Made by a program: the position numbers and the translations under genes
In this document: positions 47,721 to 57,507 of the stretch, one piece after another
Numbering within the stretch: the first letter of the stretch is position 1
Layout: every line of letters starts with the position of its first letter
Assembly: GCF_000503215.1 (NCBI RefSeq)
Contig: NZ_AYTD01000013.1
Span: 1,285,400 to 1,349,399, forward strand
Length of the DNA: 64,000 bases
Reading direction: 5' to 3'
Source: Pseudomonas canadensis
GTDB taxonomy: Bacteria; Pseudomonadota; Gammaproteobacteria; Pseudomonadales; Pseudomonadaceae
The notes under the pieces: model-generated
What the model was told of the DNA's origin: nothing
The model's database searches: none
Seen by the model: the letters and a program-made list of their open reading frames with translations, nothing else

Positions 47721-50700
47721 GTGACCCCACCTACTCCTTCCATCCCGCTCCCGGACCTGTCGACTTATCGCGACTTGCATCTGGAGATCCTCACGCAGGC
47801 GGTTCCCGACTGGCTGCCCAAGCTCTCTCCTGACAAGCGCGCAGCGTTTCGCACGGTAAAGCCAGACTTTGCGCAGTGGTACAAAACGGCCTCCCCGGAA
47901 GATCATGACCGCCTCAAAAACCGCATGAATACCGCCTGGGAGGCACAACTGCAACTCGACCAGACCCTGGCCGAGCTGAAGTCGGCGCAAGACTTCGGCG
48001 CGCCGCTGCTACAACAGTTACTCAAGCAACGCTTCGGTATCGAAACTGACGTCAAAACCACTTACCTGCGGCTCTACATTCCCCAAACGATACCTTGGTT
48101 CCCCGTTCGATCAGGCGGCGCAAGAACCTGGACGGTGTCATTGATCGACGCCGCCCTGCACAACTTTGAAGACGGCGAGGCATTCGAAGCGCAATCAGCC
48201 TTCATCACCCACCCCACCAGCACCGGGCAATTCGACAAGCTGCCGGCGCTCCACACGCGAATCACCGTGGCGCAATTCACTGCCTTGTGCCGGGAACTGG
48301 ACATCGGCGCCAAGTACCAGCGCTATCTTGAACAATTCTTTGATTTCAAAAACCCAGTGGCCATGGCGAGCCTGAAATTGAAGGTCAGGCAAAGCCAGGC
48401 AGCGAACCTGCACGTCGCGCTGCAAATGGCCTGGATGAAAGACGATCTGCACGATGATCAGTCATTCATACTCCTGCAACGCCTGATCAACAGCGACGGC
48501 AGCCTGAGTACCTGCTTCCCGCTGCGGTGTTACAACCTGAGCATCATGTCCACCCCACTCACCGGCATCGTGCTGTTTGCCGAGAACATTGGCAGCCGTC
48601 GCCCGGTGGGTGTTATCGCCTATATCCCGGATGACCCTTACGCGCCGCTCAAGCAATACCCCACACTCGTCGACTTCATGACCGCACTGGGCAACAACCT
48701 GCGCACCGCTGAGTATCAACAGTTCTTCAGCCGCTTCGTCAATCACGAAGAGCGTGGCCTCTTCTTTGCCGACCTCAACCGCAGGCTGTCCAAGGTCACT
48801 TGGCACGAGCACACACGTGGCGATCCACTGCCCTCCTGGCGCGAGACACCCATCGATAAGCCACACCTGACGTTCAGCGCCTCCAGCATCAGCGGCAACC
48901 TGTTCGAGCATCTGTTTGAGACAAAATTCAGCAAGGTGTTCAACGATGCCCGCATCATCGCGGTGTCCACCGCCAGCGTCGATCAGCGAGTACGCTGGGA
49001 GCGCTGGGCCATCGTGCAGAAAGTGGCCGCGGCCATCCTGCAAATCGCAGCGCTGGTTGTCGCCCCATTTGCCCCCCCGGTGGGCCTGTTGATGCTCGGC
49101 TACGCCGCCTATCAAATGCTTGATGACGCTTTTGAATGGATCATCGACCTGGCTGTGGGCGACGCGACCGTAGCTTGGGGGCATTTTCTGTCATTCGTGG
49201 AGCAAGGATTAGAATTGGGCCTGTTCATCGCGGGCGCGCCGCTGGCCGCTGGCGCCTTGCGTGCTGCGCTGCCTGCCGAAGTCATCACGTTTTTCAATGG
49301 TCTCAAGCCCGTCACATTGCCCAACGGCAAGGCACGACTCTGGAAGCCAGACCTTGCACCCTACGCCCACGCTATAAAACTGGCCGACCACGCCTATCCA
49401 AACGCCGAGGGCCTGCACGCCCACAACGGTAAAAATATCCTGCTGCTCCCGGACAAACCGTTTGTTGTACAGAAGGACCCTGTCACCCAGCAGCCTTACC
49501 TTCAACATCCCACCCGGGCCAACGCCTACCGCCCGCCCCTGCTGACCAACGGCAAAGGCGCTTGGGTGAGCGAACTGGACACCCCCCTGAGCTGGGACAG
49601 CGCCACCCTCATGAAACGCCAAGGCCCTAAAACCGCCGGGCTCAGCGATGAACAATTGGTCACCGCTCGGCGCATCAGCGCCACGGACGACGGCGCGTTG
49701 CGCAAGATGTACGTCAACCAGCACCAGCCGCCGCCCTTGCTGACCGATACCGTCGACCGCGTCCAGATCGACCAGACGCTGCAGGACTTCATTGATCAAA
49801 TGAACAGCGATGATCCCGCGCTTTTCAAGCGGGCCGATGCGCAGTCCCAACTGCACCTGCTGGCCAACCTGGACCTTTGGCCAAAAGCCAAGACCCTTCG
49901 GTTTGTAGATGCCGAAGGCAGAACCGCCTGGGAGTTGCCCGGCGAAACAAACGCCAGCGTGGTGCAAATACACGAAGCCCAGTTGAAAAACGGTGACTTG
50001 CTGAAAACCCTGCTGGAAGCGCTGGATGAACCCCAACGCAAAACCTTGCTGGGAGAAGCATTCGGCGACCCGCCAACCTCCCTGGACAATCGCGCGCTTA
50101 AACTCAGGAAAAAACTGGCCGGGCTGGCTCAATCGCATCGAGCTGAATTGTTCAACACCCGCTACCAACAGCTGGATCGCCCTGTCACCCCTCGCCAACA
50201 GGCCATGATCGACAACACACCCGGATTGCCGCTCACCGCAGCCGACGCCCTGCTGGACACCGCCAACAGCCAGGAACTCAAGGCCGTTGACGAAGGAACA
50301 GTTCCCGCGCGCTTGACCGAGCTGGCGCAAGCGTTGCGAGACGAAGCCGGGGTGAACCATGCCTACGACGGTTTATACCTCGACTCTACGGACAACCTGG
50401 ACACCCACCGACTGGCCTTGCACTCCCTGGAGCAATTGCCCGGCTGGGCAGGAAAAAGGGTGCGCATTGAGATCAGAAGCTCCACACCCGAGACCACCCT
50501 CCTGGATGCCATCGGCAAACCCAAGGCACGCATCAAAAGAGTCCTGGTGCGCTCGGCCGATGGGCGTTACACCCCGCAAGACGACAGCGGCGAACTGTCC
50601 GGCGCAACCGACCTGTACAACGCGGTGCTCCAGGCCCTGCCCGATGCCGAGCGCAACGCCCTAGGCCTGCGCATCGGCCAAGGCCCCGATCTGCGGCTGG

Positions 50701-53648
50701 CCCTGCGCACCCATGCACTGAAACGCGCCCCCTTGCGCAAGCTGATCACCGCCGAGCCCGCCCGCGCGCCTACCGACACCCGCACCCATCTGCGCCTGCT
50801 GGGCATGGACAACTACCCACCGGCTGCACCGGCTGAACAGCCCAACGCGCAGGCGTTGGCACGAGAGCTGTATCCAGCCCACACCGATGAACAAATCGGC
50901 GAGATGATCCAGGCACTGGAACGCCGTCCGGGTGGAGCCTTTCCGGCACTAACCGCCCTACGCCAGGAGTATCTGCAACTTAATCGTCTCCTGGCCGACT
51001 GGGCAGCCCGCACCCCGCGCCGCTACCCGGGCACCGAGGTGAACATGGGCCGTGAGGAATACAGTGACATGCGGCAAAACCGCGTGCTTTTCTGGCGTGA
51101 ACTCTTGAGCGCCTGGCGCCGGGAAACCGAGACAGATACCTACTTCGAGCATCCCAGCCAAAACGGTCAGAAACTCAAATCGCACGCCATTCTGTCTGGA
51201 GAGCTACCGGCGCTGCAGGCTAATTTCGAGCATATTTCCTACCTTGAATTCAATGGCAACCAGACCGCACTGAATAATGTCGATGGTTTTTTGCGTAGCT
51301 TTCCCAACATTCGCCACCTCAGCATCGCCAATACCCAACTGGGTCAACTGCCACCCTCTCTCAGCGCAATGCCACGCCTCAACACATTGGTCCTCAGCGA
51401 CTGCGGTATCACCCTGACACCCGACAGCCTGAATGCGCTGACGGCCATGAATAGACTTCGAACCCTGGACCTGTACAACAACCCGCTGGGGTTCACCCCC
51501 AACGTTGAACGCATGATTGATCTGCGCAACCTGGACCTGTCCGAGACTGGCATTCGCGCCGTACCTACCGGTCTGCTCAGCCGAGCATCGCTGGAGCTGG
51601 CAGTGCTGTCCCGAAACCAGATTACACAGCTGCCTTCCGCGCTTTTCGATCTGCCCGCCGACACCCCAACCACCTTCGACTTCTCGGGAAATCCGCTGTC
51701 GCGAGCGACCTTGGAGCAGGTAAAAAGCTATTACCAGCGAACAGGCCTCTATTGGAGCACAGACGCATTGGCAATCGATATTCAGCGCGTCAATACGCTC
51801 TTCCCGGACTTCAGCGTGAACGAAGTCAACCGCTTTCTCTTTGGTCTGACTGGCAATATTGAAATGGGTCAGATCGAACTGGCGCGACTGGAAGTTGAAT
51901 ATGCTGACCTGTCCGACGTGCTTGATACGTGGGCACAGCAAGCCCCCGCACCGGAGGAGCAAGCCTGGCGAGAGGAATTCAAAGAGGAACTCCAAGCCTG
52001 CTGGCGCCGAGAAGGTGCATTGGATGCGAGCAACCCTCAGGTCATTCCCACGTTCGCCGTGGAAAGCCCACAGCCTGTGACTGGCACATTCCCGTCACTT
52101 GACAGCGGCGTGTTCAAGCACGTGTCTTCATTGCGCTTGAAGGGTGCGCAAGGTCCATTCCCCCTGCAGTCGCCGCTTTTTTTTAGAGGATTCCCGACGC
52201 TTAACCACTTATTTATCGAGGGTTATGTGATGGGCGATATTCCCGCATCGCTATGGGACCTGCAGCAACTGTCATCATTGCGCCTACCCCGATGCGCGCT
52301 CACATTATCAACCGACGGTGCCACATCACTGGCCACGCTGAGCGAGCTGGGGACACTGGACTTGAGCCATAACCCTCTGGGGCAACTGCCGGATTTCAGC
52401 GCGATGCCCAGGCTTTCCAGCATCGACCTTGAAGACATCGGCTTGACGGCCATCCCCGACAGCTTGCTGACAGCCGTGGAGCGCCAACACGTCAAACTGA
52501 GCAATAACCTGATCACCCAGGTTCCCGACAGCATGTTCAGGCTGCCCGACGCAGTCACCGCCGTCTTCGAACTCTCCCGCAACCCACTGAACCGCTCGGC
52601 ACTGATGCAGATCAAACGCCATTGCCAGCGCACTGGCGAGCATTGGCGCGTCGATGCGCCGACGTCGTTGCGAGAAAGGATCGAAGCGCTGTACCCCACT
52701 TTCACCGAAAACGAAGCCAGCCGCTTCTTTTTTGAGCTACCCGGTGACCTGGACGCGGCAGAGCCTGCCATCGAACAGCTTGAAGCCGAATACGCGCAAC
52801 TGCGCACCGACCTTGAAGAATGGGTGGTGGATGTGCCAGAACGGCACCCCGTCGTGGACACGCTTTTGGATGAACAAACGCGGGCACAGGATCAGCTCAA
52901 TCGCCGGGCATTCAAAGCGCTGCTTGAAGAAGCCTGGCGCCGCGAAAGCGAAGTGGACGACAACGACGACAGGTTTGAGCCGAGCCATAAGCTGACCTTT
53001 GACGCGCCGATCCTAGGGGAGCTACCCGAACTGAGCGCCCGGTTTGAGCATGTGACAACACTCGACCTAGAAGGCAATGGCACCACCACCCGTATCGACG
53101 GACTGCTCAAATGCTTCCCCAAACTCAGGAGCCTGGTCATCTCACGATTCAGCCTGGGCGATATTCCCCTCACCGCGTTCAGCCTGGCTGAGCTCAACGC
53201 GCTCAGCCTGACTGAATCTGCTATCCGTTTGACACCCACCAGTGCCGACGCCTTGTCGGGGATGAGTACCCTGCAGTACCTGGACCTGGGCGGCAACCGG
53301 CTGGGCCTCACGCCTGACGTCAGTCAACTGACCGAGCTGGAGACGCTGTACCTGCCAGACACCGACATTACTCAAATCCCACAAGGGCTATTCGCCTTGC
53401 GCGAGTTGCGCACCTTGGACTTGAGCGACAATTTGATCGAAGAGGTGCCTGCGGACTTTTTACAACTGGCCACGCAGCTCGACACCGCATCAGACCTGAG
53501 CGGCAACCCATTGTCGGCAGCGAGTCTGGATATCCTCAGGCAGTACTACATGCAAACCGGTGATGACTTGGAGGTGGCGGCAGCGGGCCTGGATGCAAAC
53601 GGCAATCCACTGGCGAGGTCCAGCTCCCCAGAGCCCACGGAGGAATAA
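47721..53648 (+). CDS. Giant DUF6543-like protein with three leucine-rich-repeat cassettes
   Basis: 1975 residues from the GTG at 47721 (TPPTPSIPLPDLSTYRD follows), which has AAAGG 9 nt upstream; 57 further in-frame residues upstream overlap the regulatory region and are rejected. The first ~1100 residues resemble the large Pseudomonas toxin/effector-like proteins with a DUF6543 (dermonecrotic-toxin-like) region. They include hydrophobic stretches at ~434-480 and ~495-517, possibly membrane-inserting, and no Sec signal. Three homologous LRR cassettes begin at Phe1169, Phe1465 and Phe1775. Each ends in an NPLS/NPLN segment followed by a YxQ-TG motif, and each is preceded by a W-R-RE linker. 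Relatives I know of often end in a NEL-type ubiquitin ligase domain; this one stops ~40 residues after the last repeat. Function unknown. Confidence 0.85.
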   Translation: MTPPTPSIPLPDLSTYRDLHLEILTQAVPDWLPKLSPDKRAAFRTVKPDFAQWYKTASPEDHDRLKNRMNTAWEAQLQLDQTLAELKSAQDFGAPLLQQLLKQRFGIETDVKTTYLRLYIPQTIPWFPVRSGGARTWTVSLIDAALHNFEDGEAFEAQSAFITHPTSTGQFDKLPALHTRITVAQFTALCRELDIGAKYQRYLEQFFDFKNPVAMASLKLKVRQSQAANLHVALQMAWMKDDLHDDQSFILLQRLINSDGSLSTCFPLRCYNLSIMSTPLTGIVLFAENIGSRRPVGVIAYIPDDPYAPLKQYPTLVDFMTALGNNLRTAEYQQFFSRFVNHEERGLFFADLNRRLSKVTWHEHTRGDPLPSWRETPIDKPHLTFSASSISGNLFEHLFETKFSKVFNDARIIAVSTASVDQRVRWERWAIVQKVAAAILQIAALVVAPFAPPVGLLMLGYAAYQMLDDAFEWIIDLAVGDATVAWGHFLSFVEQGLELGLFIAGAPLAAGALRAALPAEVITFFNGLKPVTLPNGKARLWKPDLAPYAHAIKLADHAYPNAEGLHAHNGKNILLLPDKPFVVQKDPVTQQPYLQHPTRANAYRPPLLTNGKGAWVSELDTPLSWDSATLMKRQGPKTAGLSDEQLVTARRISATDDGALRKMYVNQHQPPPLLTDTVDRVQIDQTLQDFIDQMNSDDPALFKRADAQSQLHLLANLDLWPKAKTLRFVDAEGRTAWELPGETNASVVQIHEAQLKNGDLLKTLLEALDEPQRKTLLGEAFGDPPTSLDNRALKLRKKLAGLAQSHRAELFNTRYQQLDRPVTPRQQAMIDNTPGLPLTAADALLDTANSQELKAVDEGTVPARLTELAQALRDEAGVNHAYDGLYLDSTDNLDTHRLALHSLEQLPGWAGKRVRIEIRSSTPETTLLDAIGKPKARIKRVLVRSADGRYTPQDDSGELSGATDLYNAVLQALPDAERNALGLRIGQGPDLRLALRTHALKRAPLRKLITAEPARAPTDTRTHLRLLGMDNYPPAAPAEQPNAQALARELYPAHTDEQIGEMIQALERRPGGAFPALTALRQEYLQLNRLLADWAARTPRRYPGTEVNMGREEYSDMRQNRVLFWRELLSAWRRETETDTYFEHPSQNGQKLKSHAILSGELPALQANFEHISYLEFNGNQTALNNVDGFLRSFPNIRHLSIANTQLGQLPPSLSAMPRLNTLVLSDCGITLTPDSLNALTAMNRLRTLDLYNNPLGFTPNVERMIDLRNLDLSETGIRAVPTGLLSRASLELAVLSRNQITQLPSALFDLPADTPTTFDFSGNPLSRATLEQVKSYYQRTGLYWSTDALAIDIQRVNTLFPDFSVNEVNRFLFGLTGNIEMGQIELARLEVEYADLSDVLDTWAQQAPAPEEQAWREEFKEELQACWRREGALDASNPQVIPTFAVESPQPVTGTFPSLDSGVFKHVSSLRLKGAQGPFPLQSPLFFRGFPTLNHLFIEGYVMGDIPASLWDLQQLSSLRLPRCALTLSTDGATSLATLSELGTLDLSHNPLGQLPDFSAMPRLSSIDLEDIGLTAIPDSLLTAVERQHVKLSNNLITQVPDSMFRLPDAVTAVFELSRNPLNRSALMQIKRHCQRTGEHWRVDAPTSLRERIEALYPTFTENEASRFFFELPGDLDAAEPAIEQLEAEYAQLRTDLEEWVVDVPERHPVVDTLLDEQTRAQDQLNRRAFKALLEEAWRRESEVDDNDDRFEPSHKLTFDAPILGELPELSARFEHVTTLDLEGNGTTTRIDGLLKCFPKLRSLVISRFSLGDIPLTAFSLAELNALSLTESAIRLTPTSADALSGMSTLQYLDLGGNRLGLTPDVSQLTELETLYLPDTDITQIPQGLFALRELRTLDLSDNLIEEVPADFLQLATQLDTASDLSGNPLSAASLDILRQYYMQTGDDLEVAAAGLDANGNPLARSSSPEPTEE

Positions 53649-53662
53649 CGACTCGCCAGCGG

Positions 53663-54643
53663 TCAACCGCGCTCGGACGGCACCGACGACAACTCGAACG
53701 GGCTGCTGCTACGGCGTTGGTTGCGGTCTTCACGCGGGGTGGCGCCGAAGAAATTGCGATAGGCACTGGAGAAATGCGGGCCCGAGGAGAAGCCGCACGA
53801 CAGGCCGATCTGGATGATCGACTTGCTGGTTTGCATGAGCATCTGGCGGGCCTTGTTCAGGCGCAGTTCCAGGTAGTACTGGCTGGGGACGCGGTTGAGG
53901 TACTGCTTGAAGATCCGTTCGAGCTGTCGTCGCGACACGCATACATGTTGGGCGATTTCGTCGGTGGTCAGCGGTTCTTCGATATTCGCCTCCATCAACA
54001 GAACAGCCTGGGTCAGCTTTGGATGGCTGGAACCCAGGCGGTTTTGCAGCGGAATGCGTTGACGCTCACCGCCTTCACGGATGCGTTCCACCACCAGTTC
54101 TTCGGACACCGCACCCGCCAGTTCGGCGCCATGATCACGGGCCAACACTGCCAAGAGCAGGTCGAGTACCGACATCCCACCGCAGGCAGTGAGACGGTCG
54201 CGGTCCCAGTCGAACAGATGGCTGGTGGCGATAACCTTGGGGAAACGCTCGGCGAAATCGTCCTGCCAGCGCCAGTGCACGGCGGCGCGGTAGCCGTCGA
54301 GCAGGCCGAGTTGGGCCAGCGGGTACACACCGGCCGACAAGCCGCCGATCACACAGCCGGCGCGGACCAGTTGCTTGAGCGCGGTGCTCAGTTGGGAAGC
54401 GATGACCGTCGGCGGTTCATCCGCCAGCAGGAACAGTTTCTGAAAGCCTTCCAGTTTGCCAGCCCACGGCTCGCCCGGCAGTTGCCAGGCGCCTTCGGTT
54501 GCCGGCTCGGCTTGCAGGAACGACAGCTCGTAGACCACATCCGGATGCACCCGCTGGGCAACGCGCAAGGCCTCCTCAGCCAGCGCAAGCGTCAGGGCTT
54601 TTGTGCTGGGCCAAATCAGGAAACCAATTTTGTGGGCGGTCAT
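53663..54643 (-). CDS. argR: Arginine-responsive regulator ArgR (AraC family)
   Basis: 326-residue GlxA-type AraC regulator: an N-terminal DJ-1/PfpI-like domain (about 1-185) and a C-terminal helix-turn-helix pair (LTTDEIAQHVCVSRRQLERIFKQ and IIQIGLSCGFSSGPHFSSAYR, each given in part). In P. aeruginosa ArgR senses arginine, activates aru and aot and represses biosynthesis. It follows aotP after a 259-bp gap with a REPIN, matching the aotJQMOP-argR order. Its stop lies 14 nt from that of the converging giant gene. Confidence 0.93.
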   Translation of the reverse strand: MTAHKIGFLIWPSTKALTLALAEEALRVAQRVHPDVVYELSFLQAEPATEGAWQLPGEPWAGKLEGFQKLFLLADEPPTVIASQLSTALKQLVRAGCVIGGLSAGVYPLAQLGLLDGYRAAVHWRWQDDFAERFPKVIATSHLFDWDRDRLTACGGMSVLDLLLAVLARDHGAELAGAVSEELVVERIREGGERQRIPLQNRLGSSHPKLTQAVLLMEANIEEPLTTDEIAQHVCVSRRQLERIFKQYLNRVPSQYYLELRLNKARQMLMQTSKSIIQIGLSCGFSSGPHFSSAYRNFFGATPREDRNQRRSSSPFELSSVPSERG

Positions 54644-54766
54644 GGAGTGCTATCCGGAGCCAGTAACAGTAATGAAGACAAGGGCTAATGCTAGCCCGTA
54701 AACCAACACAAATCTCAAAACAAACAGCGAGCTACGCAAACCCGATAACGATCAACTGACGATCTA

Positions 54767-54839
54767 CTGTAGGAGCCGGCTTGCCGGCGATCGCGGTGGG
54801 CCAGGTAGATCGCTATCGCTGGCAAGCCAGCTCCTACAG
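54767..54839. repeat. REPIN between aotP and argR, CTGTAGGAGCCGGCTTGCC family
   Basis: Inverted arms CTGTAGGAGCCGGCTTGCC / GGCAAGCCAGCTCCTACAG with one mismatch, enclosing a 35-bp spacer. Confidence 0.85.
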
Positions 54840-54902
54840 GGATTGGGGCCAGTTTCAAGACTGTGGAGCATGCACTACTTCAGTGCACAACGGCAGTCTT
54901 GA

Positions 54903-55667
54903 TTATTTCAAGCTGCCGGACAAGAACTGCTGCAAACGCTCGGACTGCGGGTTCACCAGCACTTCACGCGGGTTACCGCGCTCTTCGACGATGCCTTTGT
55001 GCAAAAACACAAGTTGGTTCGACACTTCACGGGCAAAGCCCATTTCATGGGTCACCACCACCATGGTGCGGCCTTCCTGGGCCAGGTCCTGCATCACCTT
55101 GAGCACTTCACCGACCAGTTCCGGGTCGAGCGCCGAGGTGGGCTCGTCGAACAACATCACTTCCGGTTCCATCGCCAAGGCACGGGCGATGGCTACGCGC
55201 TGCTGCTCGCCGCCGGACATGTGACCGGGGAACGCATCTTTACGATGACCCACACCGACCTTGGCCAGGTAGTGCTCGGCCTTTTCACGGGCTTCTTTCT
55301 TCGACACGCCCAGCACGTGCACCGGGGCTTCCATCACGTTTTCAATCGCGGTCATGTGTGACCACAGGTTGAAATGCTGGAACACCATGGACAGCCGCGA
55401 ACGCATGCGTTGCAGTTGCTTAGGGTCGGCAGCCTTCATGGCGCCGTCCTTGTTGGCCACCAGTTTCAGCTCTTCGTTGTTCAGCAGAATCTTGCCGGCG
55501 TGGGGTTGCTCCAGCAGGTTGATGCAGCGCAAAAAGGTACTTTTGCCCGAACCACTGGAACCGATGATGCTGATCACATCACCGGCTGCGGCGGCCAGGG
55601 ACACGCCTTTGAGCACTTCATGACTGCCATAGCGTTTATGCAGGTCTTGGACTTCAAGTTTGTACAT
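54903..55667 (-). CDS. aotP: Arginine/ornithine ABC transporter ATP-binding protein
   Basis: Cytoplasmic ATPase of the uptake system, 254 residues from the ATG at 55667 (MYKLEVQDLHKRYGSHE). Walker A GSSGSGKST, ABC signature MSGGEQQR and Walker B VMLFDEPTSALDPE are all intact. HisP-type polar amino acid transporter subfamily. Confidence 0.96.
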   Translation of the reverse strand: MYKLEVQDLHKRYGSHEVLKGVSLAAAAGDVISIIGSSGSGKSTFLRCINLLEQPHAGKILLNNEELKLVANKDGAMKAADPKQLQRMRSRLSMVFQHFNLWSHMTAIENVMEAPVHVLGVSKKEAREKAEHYLAKVGVGHRKDAFPGHMSGGEQQRVAIARALAMEPEVMLFDEPTSALDPELVGEVLKVMQDLAQEGRTMVVVTHEMGFAREVSNQLVFLHKGIVEERGNPREVLVNPQSERLQQFLSGSLK

Positions 55668-55694
55668 GCGGTCGGTTCTCACAAAAACAGGTGG

Positions 55695-56807
55695 TCAGTC
55701 GTTGAGCAAGCGCCCGTGACGCAGCGCTTCGCGCCCCGCCACCTTGGCCAGCCAGAAACCCGCTTGGGCATAACGTAGCCGTTCAACGGCAAACAACACC
55801 CCCGAAGTACCTGCGCAGATGGTGCTGACGCGGTCTTCCAGGGGATCAATCACTTCAAAAATCGGCTCGCCTTTTTCGATCCATTCACCGGCTTTGCGCA
55901 GGTAACTGATCACCCCGGCGTGGGGCGCGAACAGCAATTCAGTGCCCTCGAAAGGCACGCCTTCGCAAGGTTCGAATTGCGGCGCAGGCCATTCGCCCTT
56001 GATCAAGCCCTGCTCAGCGAGGAACGCGAGAATACCTTCGGCGTGAAAAATCGCCTCGTCACGCCCGGTATCAGCCTGACCGCCCAGCTCCAGCGTAGTC
56101 GCCAGGCAAGCCAACGGGATTTGCGACTCAGGAAACGCCTGAGACAAACGCAACCACGGCAGCGAACAGGCCTCATCGAACGAACTGCCGCCGGAGTCCT
56201 CCGCCAGCAGGCCGACCTTCACATTCAAATGCGCCGACAGCGAACGCCACTGCGGCCAGTGCTGCGGCAGCGCGTACATGTGCAGTGCGGCTTCGGCGTC
56301 GCAATGCAGGTCGAGCACCACATCGGCGGTGCAGGCGTGGCTCAGCAAGATGCGCTGCATGCCTTGCAACTGGCTGCTTGGCTCGGGCAACGCGCTGAGT
56401 ACATCGCTCATCGCCTGACGGATCAAACGCACATTGGCGTGGGGGTCATCACCCAACTTGCCGCTGAGCAACTCGGCAACCGGCTCGCTCAACTCGACGA
56501 AATCACGGTTGAAGTTCTTGCCGCTGCCCACCTCGAAACGGCCCTGGTGGCTGCCTTGCAGCAGTTGGCCCAGGCCCATTGGGTTGGCCACCGGCACCAG
56601 CTCGATCACGCCGTTGAGCGCGCCTTGCTGTTCCAGTTCGGCGAGGCGCTTTTTCAGCTCCCACGCGGCGCGCATGCCGGGCAATTCATCAGCGTGCAGG
56701 CTGGCCTGGATATACGCCTTGCGCTCGCCCTGGCCGAAACGGAATACGCTCAGTTGACGCTCGCAGCCCAGGTGGCCCCAAGGCAACAGGTGATCGATAC
56801 GTTCCAT
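55695..56807 (-). CDS. aotO: Succinylglutamate desuccinylase/aspartoacylase-family protein AotO
   Basis: 370 residues in the zinc carboxypeptidase-like AspA/AstE family: YIQASLHADELPG (His and Glu zinc ligands) and VVLDLHCDAEAALHMY (second His). It sits between aotM and aotP, where P. aeruginosa has aotO (PA0891), whose role is unknown. The intact metal ligands suggest an amide- or peptide-hydrolysing enzyme that may release arginine from a modified form during uptake; this is inference. Its stop is 27 nt before the aotP start. Confidence 0.85.
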   Translation of the reverse strand: MERIDHLLPWGHLGCERQLSVFRFGQGERKAYIQASLHADELPGMRAAWELKKRLAELEQQGALNGVIELVPVANPMGLGQLLQGSHQGRFEVGSGKNFNRDFVELSEPVAELLSGKLGDDPHANVRLIRQAMSDVLSALPEPSSQLQGMQRILLSHACTADVVLDLHCDAEAALHMYALPQHWPQWRSLSAHLNVKVGLLAEDSGGSSFDEACSLPWLRLSQAFPESQIPLACLATTLELGGQADTGRDEAIFHAEGILAFLAEQGLIKGEWPAPQFEPCEGVPFEGTELLFAPHAGVISYLRKAGEWIEKGEPIFEVIDPLEDRVSTICAGTSGVLFAVERLRYAQAGFWLAKVAGREALRHGRLLND

Positions 56808-56808
56808 A

Positions 56809-57507
56809 TCAATGCTTCCGTGGAGCCAGGTAGCTCAGCCAGCGGCGCTCGGCCAACTTGAACAGGCGCACCAAGATGAAGGTCAGGCACAGGTAGAACA
56901 CACCGGCGGTGATATACGCTTCGAACGGCAGGTAGAACTGCGCGTTCACTGTACGTGCAGCACCGGTGATGTCGATCAGGGTGACGATGGAGGCCAGGCT
57001 GGTGGTTTGCAGCATCATGATCACTTCGTTGCTGTACTGCGGCAGCGCACGGCGCAAGGCCGATGGCAACAGGATGCGGCGATACAGTTTGTAGCGCGAC
57101 ATGCCCATGGCCTTGGCCGCTTCGATCTCGCCATTGGGGGTGGCCTTGAGGCTACCGGCGATGATCTCGGCGGTGTAGGCGCTGGTGTTGATCGCAAACG
57201 CCAGGCACGCACAGAACGTGGCACTGGACAGCAGCGGCCAGAGGAAACTTTCGCGCACCACTTCAAATTGAGCCAGGCCGTAGTAGATCAGGAACAGCTG
57301 CACCAACATCGGCGTGCCACGGATCACGTAGGTGTAGAGCCACGCCGCGCCGTTGATGATCGGCTGCTTGGACACGCGCATCAAGCCCAAAGGCAAGGCG
57401 GCAAGCAGGCCGAAGAACAGCGAGATGGCGAGCAGTTTCAGGGTGGTCAGCAAGCCGCCAAGGTACAGCGGCATGGCCTCCCAGATGACGTTGTAGTCGA
57501 AGATCAT
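56809..57507 (-). CDS. aotM: Arginine/ornithine ABC transporter permease AotM
   Basis: 232-residue inner-membrane permease with about five hydrophobic segments. The coupling loop is EAAKAMGMSRYKLYRRILLP (EAA motif). It overlaps aotQ by 4 nt and is 1 nt from aotO. HisM-type. Confidence 0.95.
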   Translation of the reverse strand: MIFDYNVIWEAMPLYLGGLLTTLKLLAISLFFGLLAALPLGLMRVSKQPIINGAAWLYTYVIRGTPMLVQLFLIYYGLAQFEVVRESFLWPLLSSATFCACLAFAINTSAYTAEIIAGSLKATPNGEIEAAKAMGMSRYKLYRRILLPSALRRALPQYSNEVIMMLQTTSLASIVTLIDITGAARTVNAQFYLPFEAYITAGVFYLCLTFILVRLFKLAERRWLSYLAPRKH

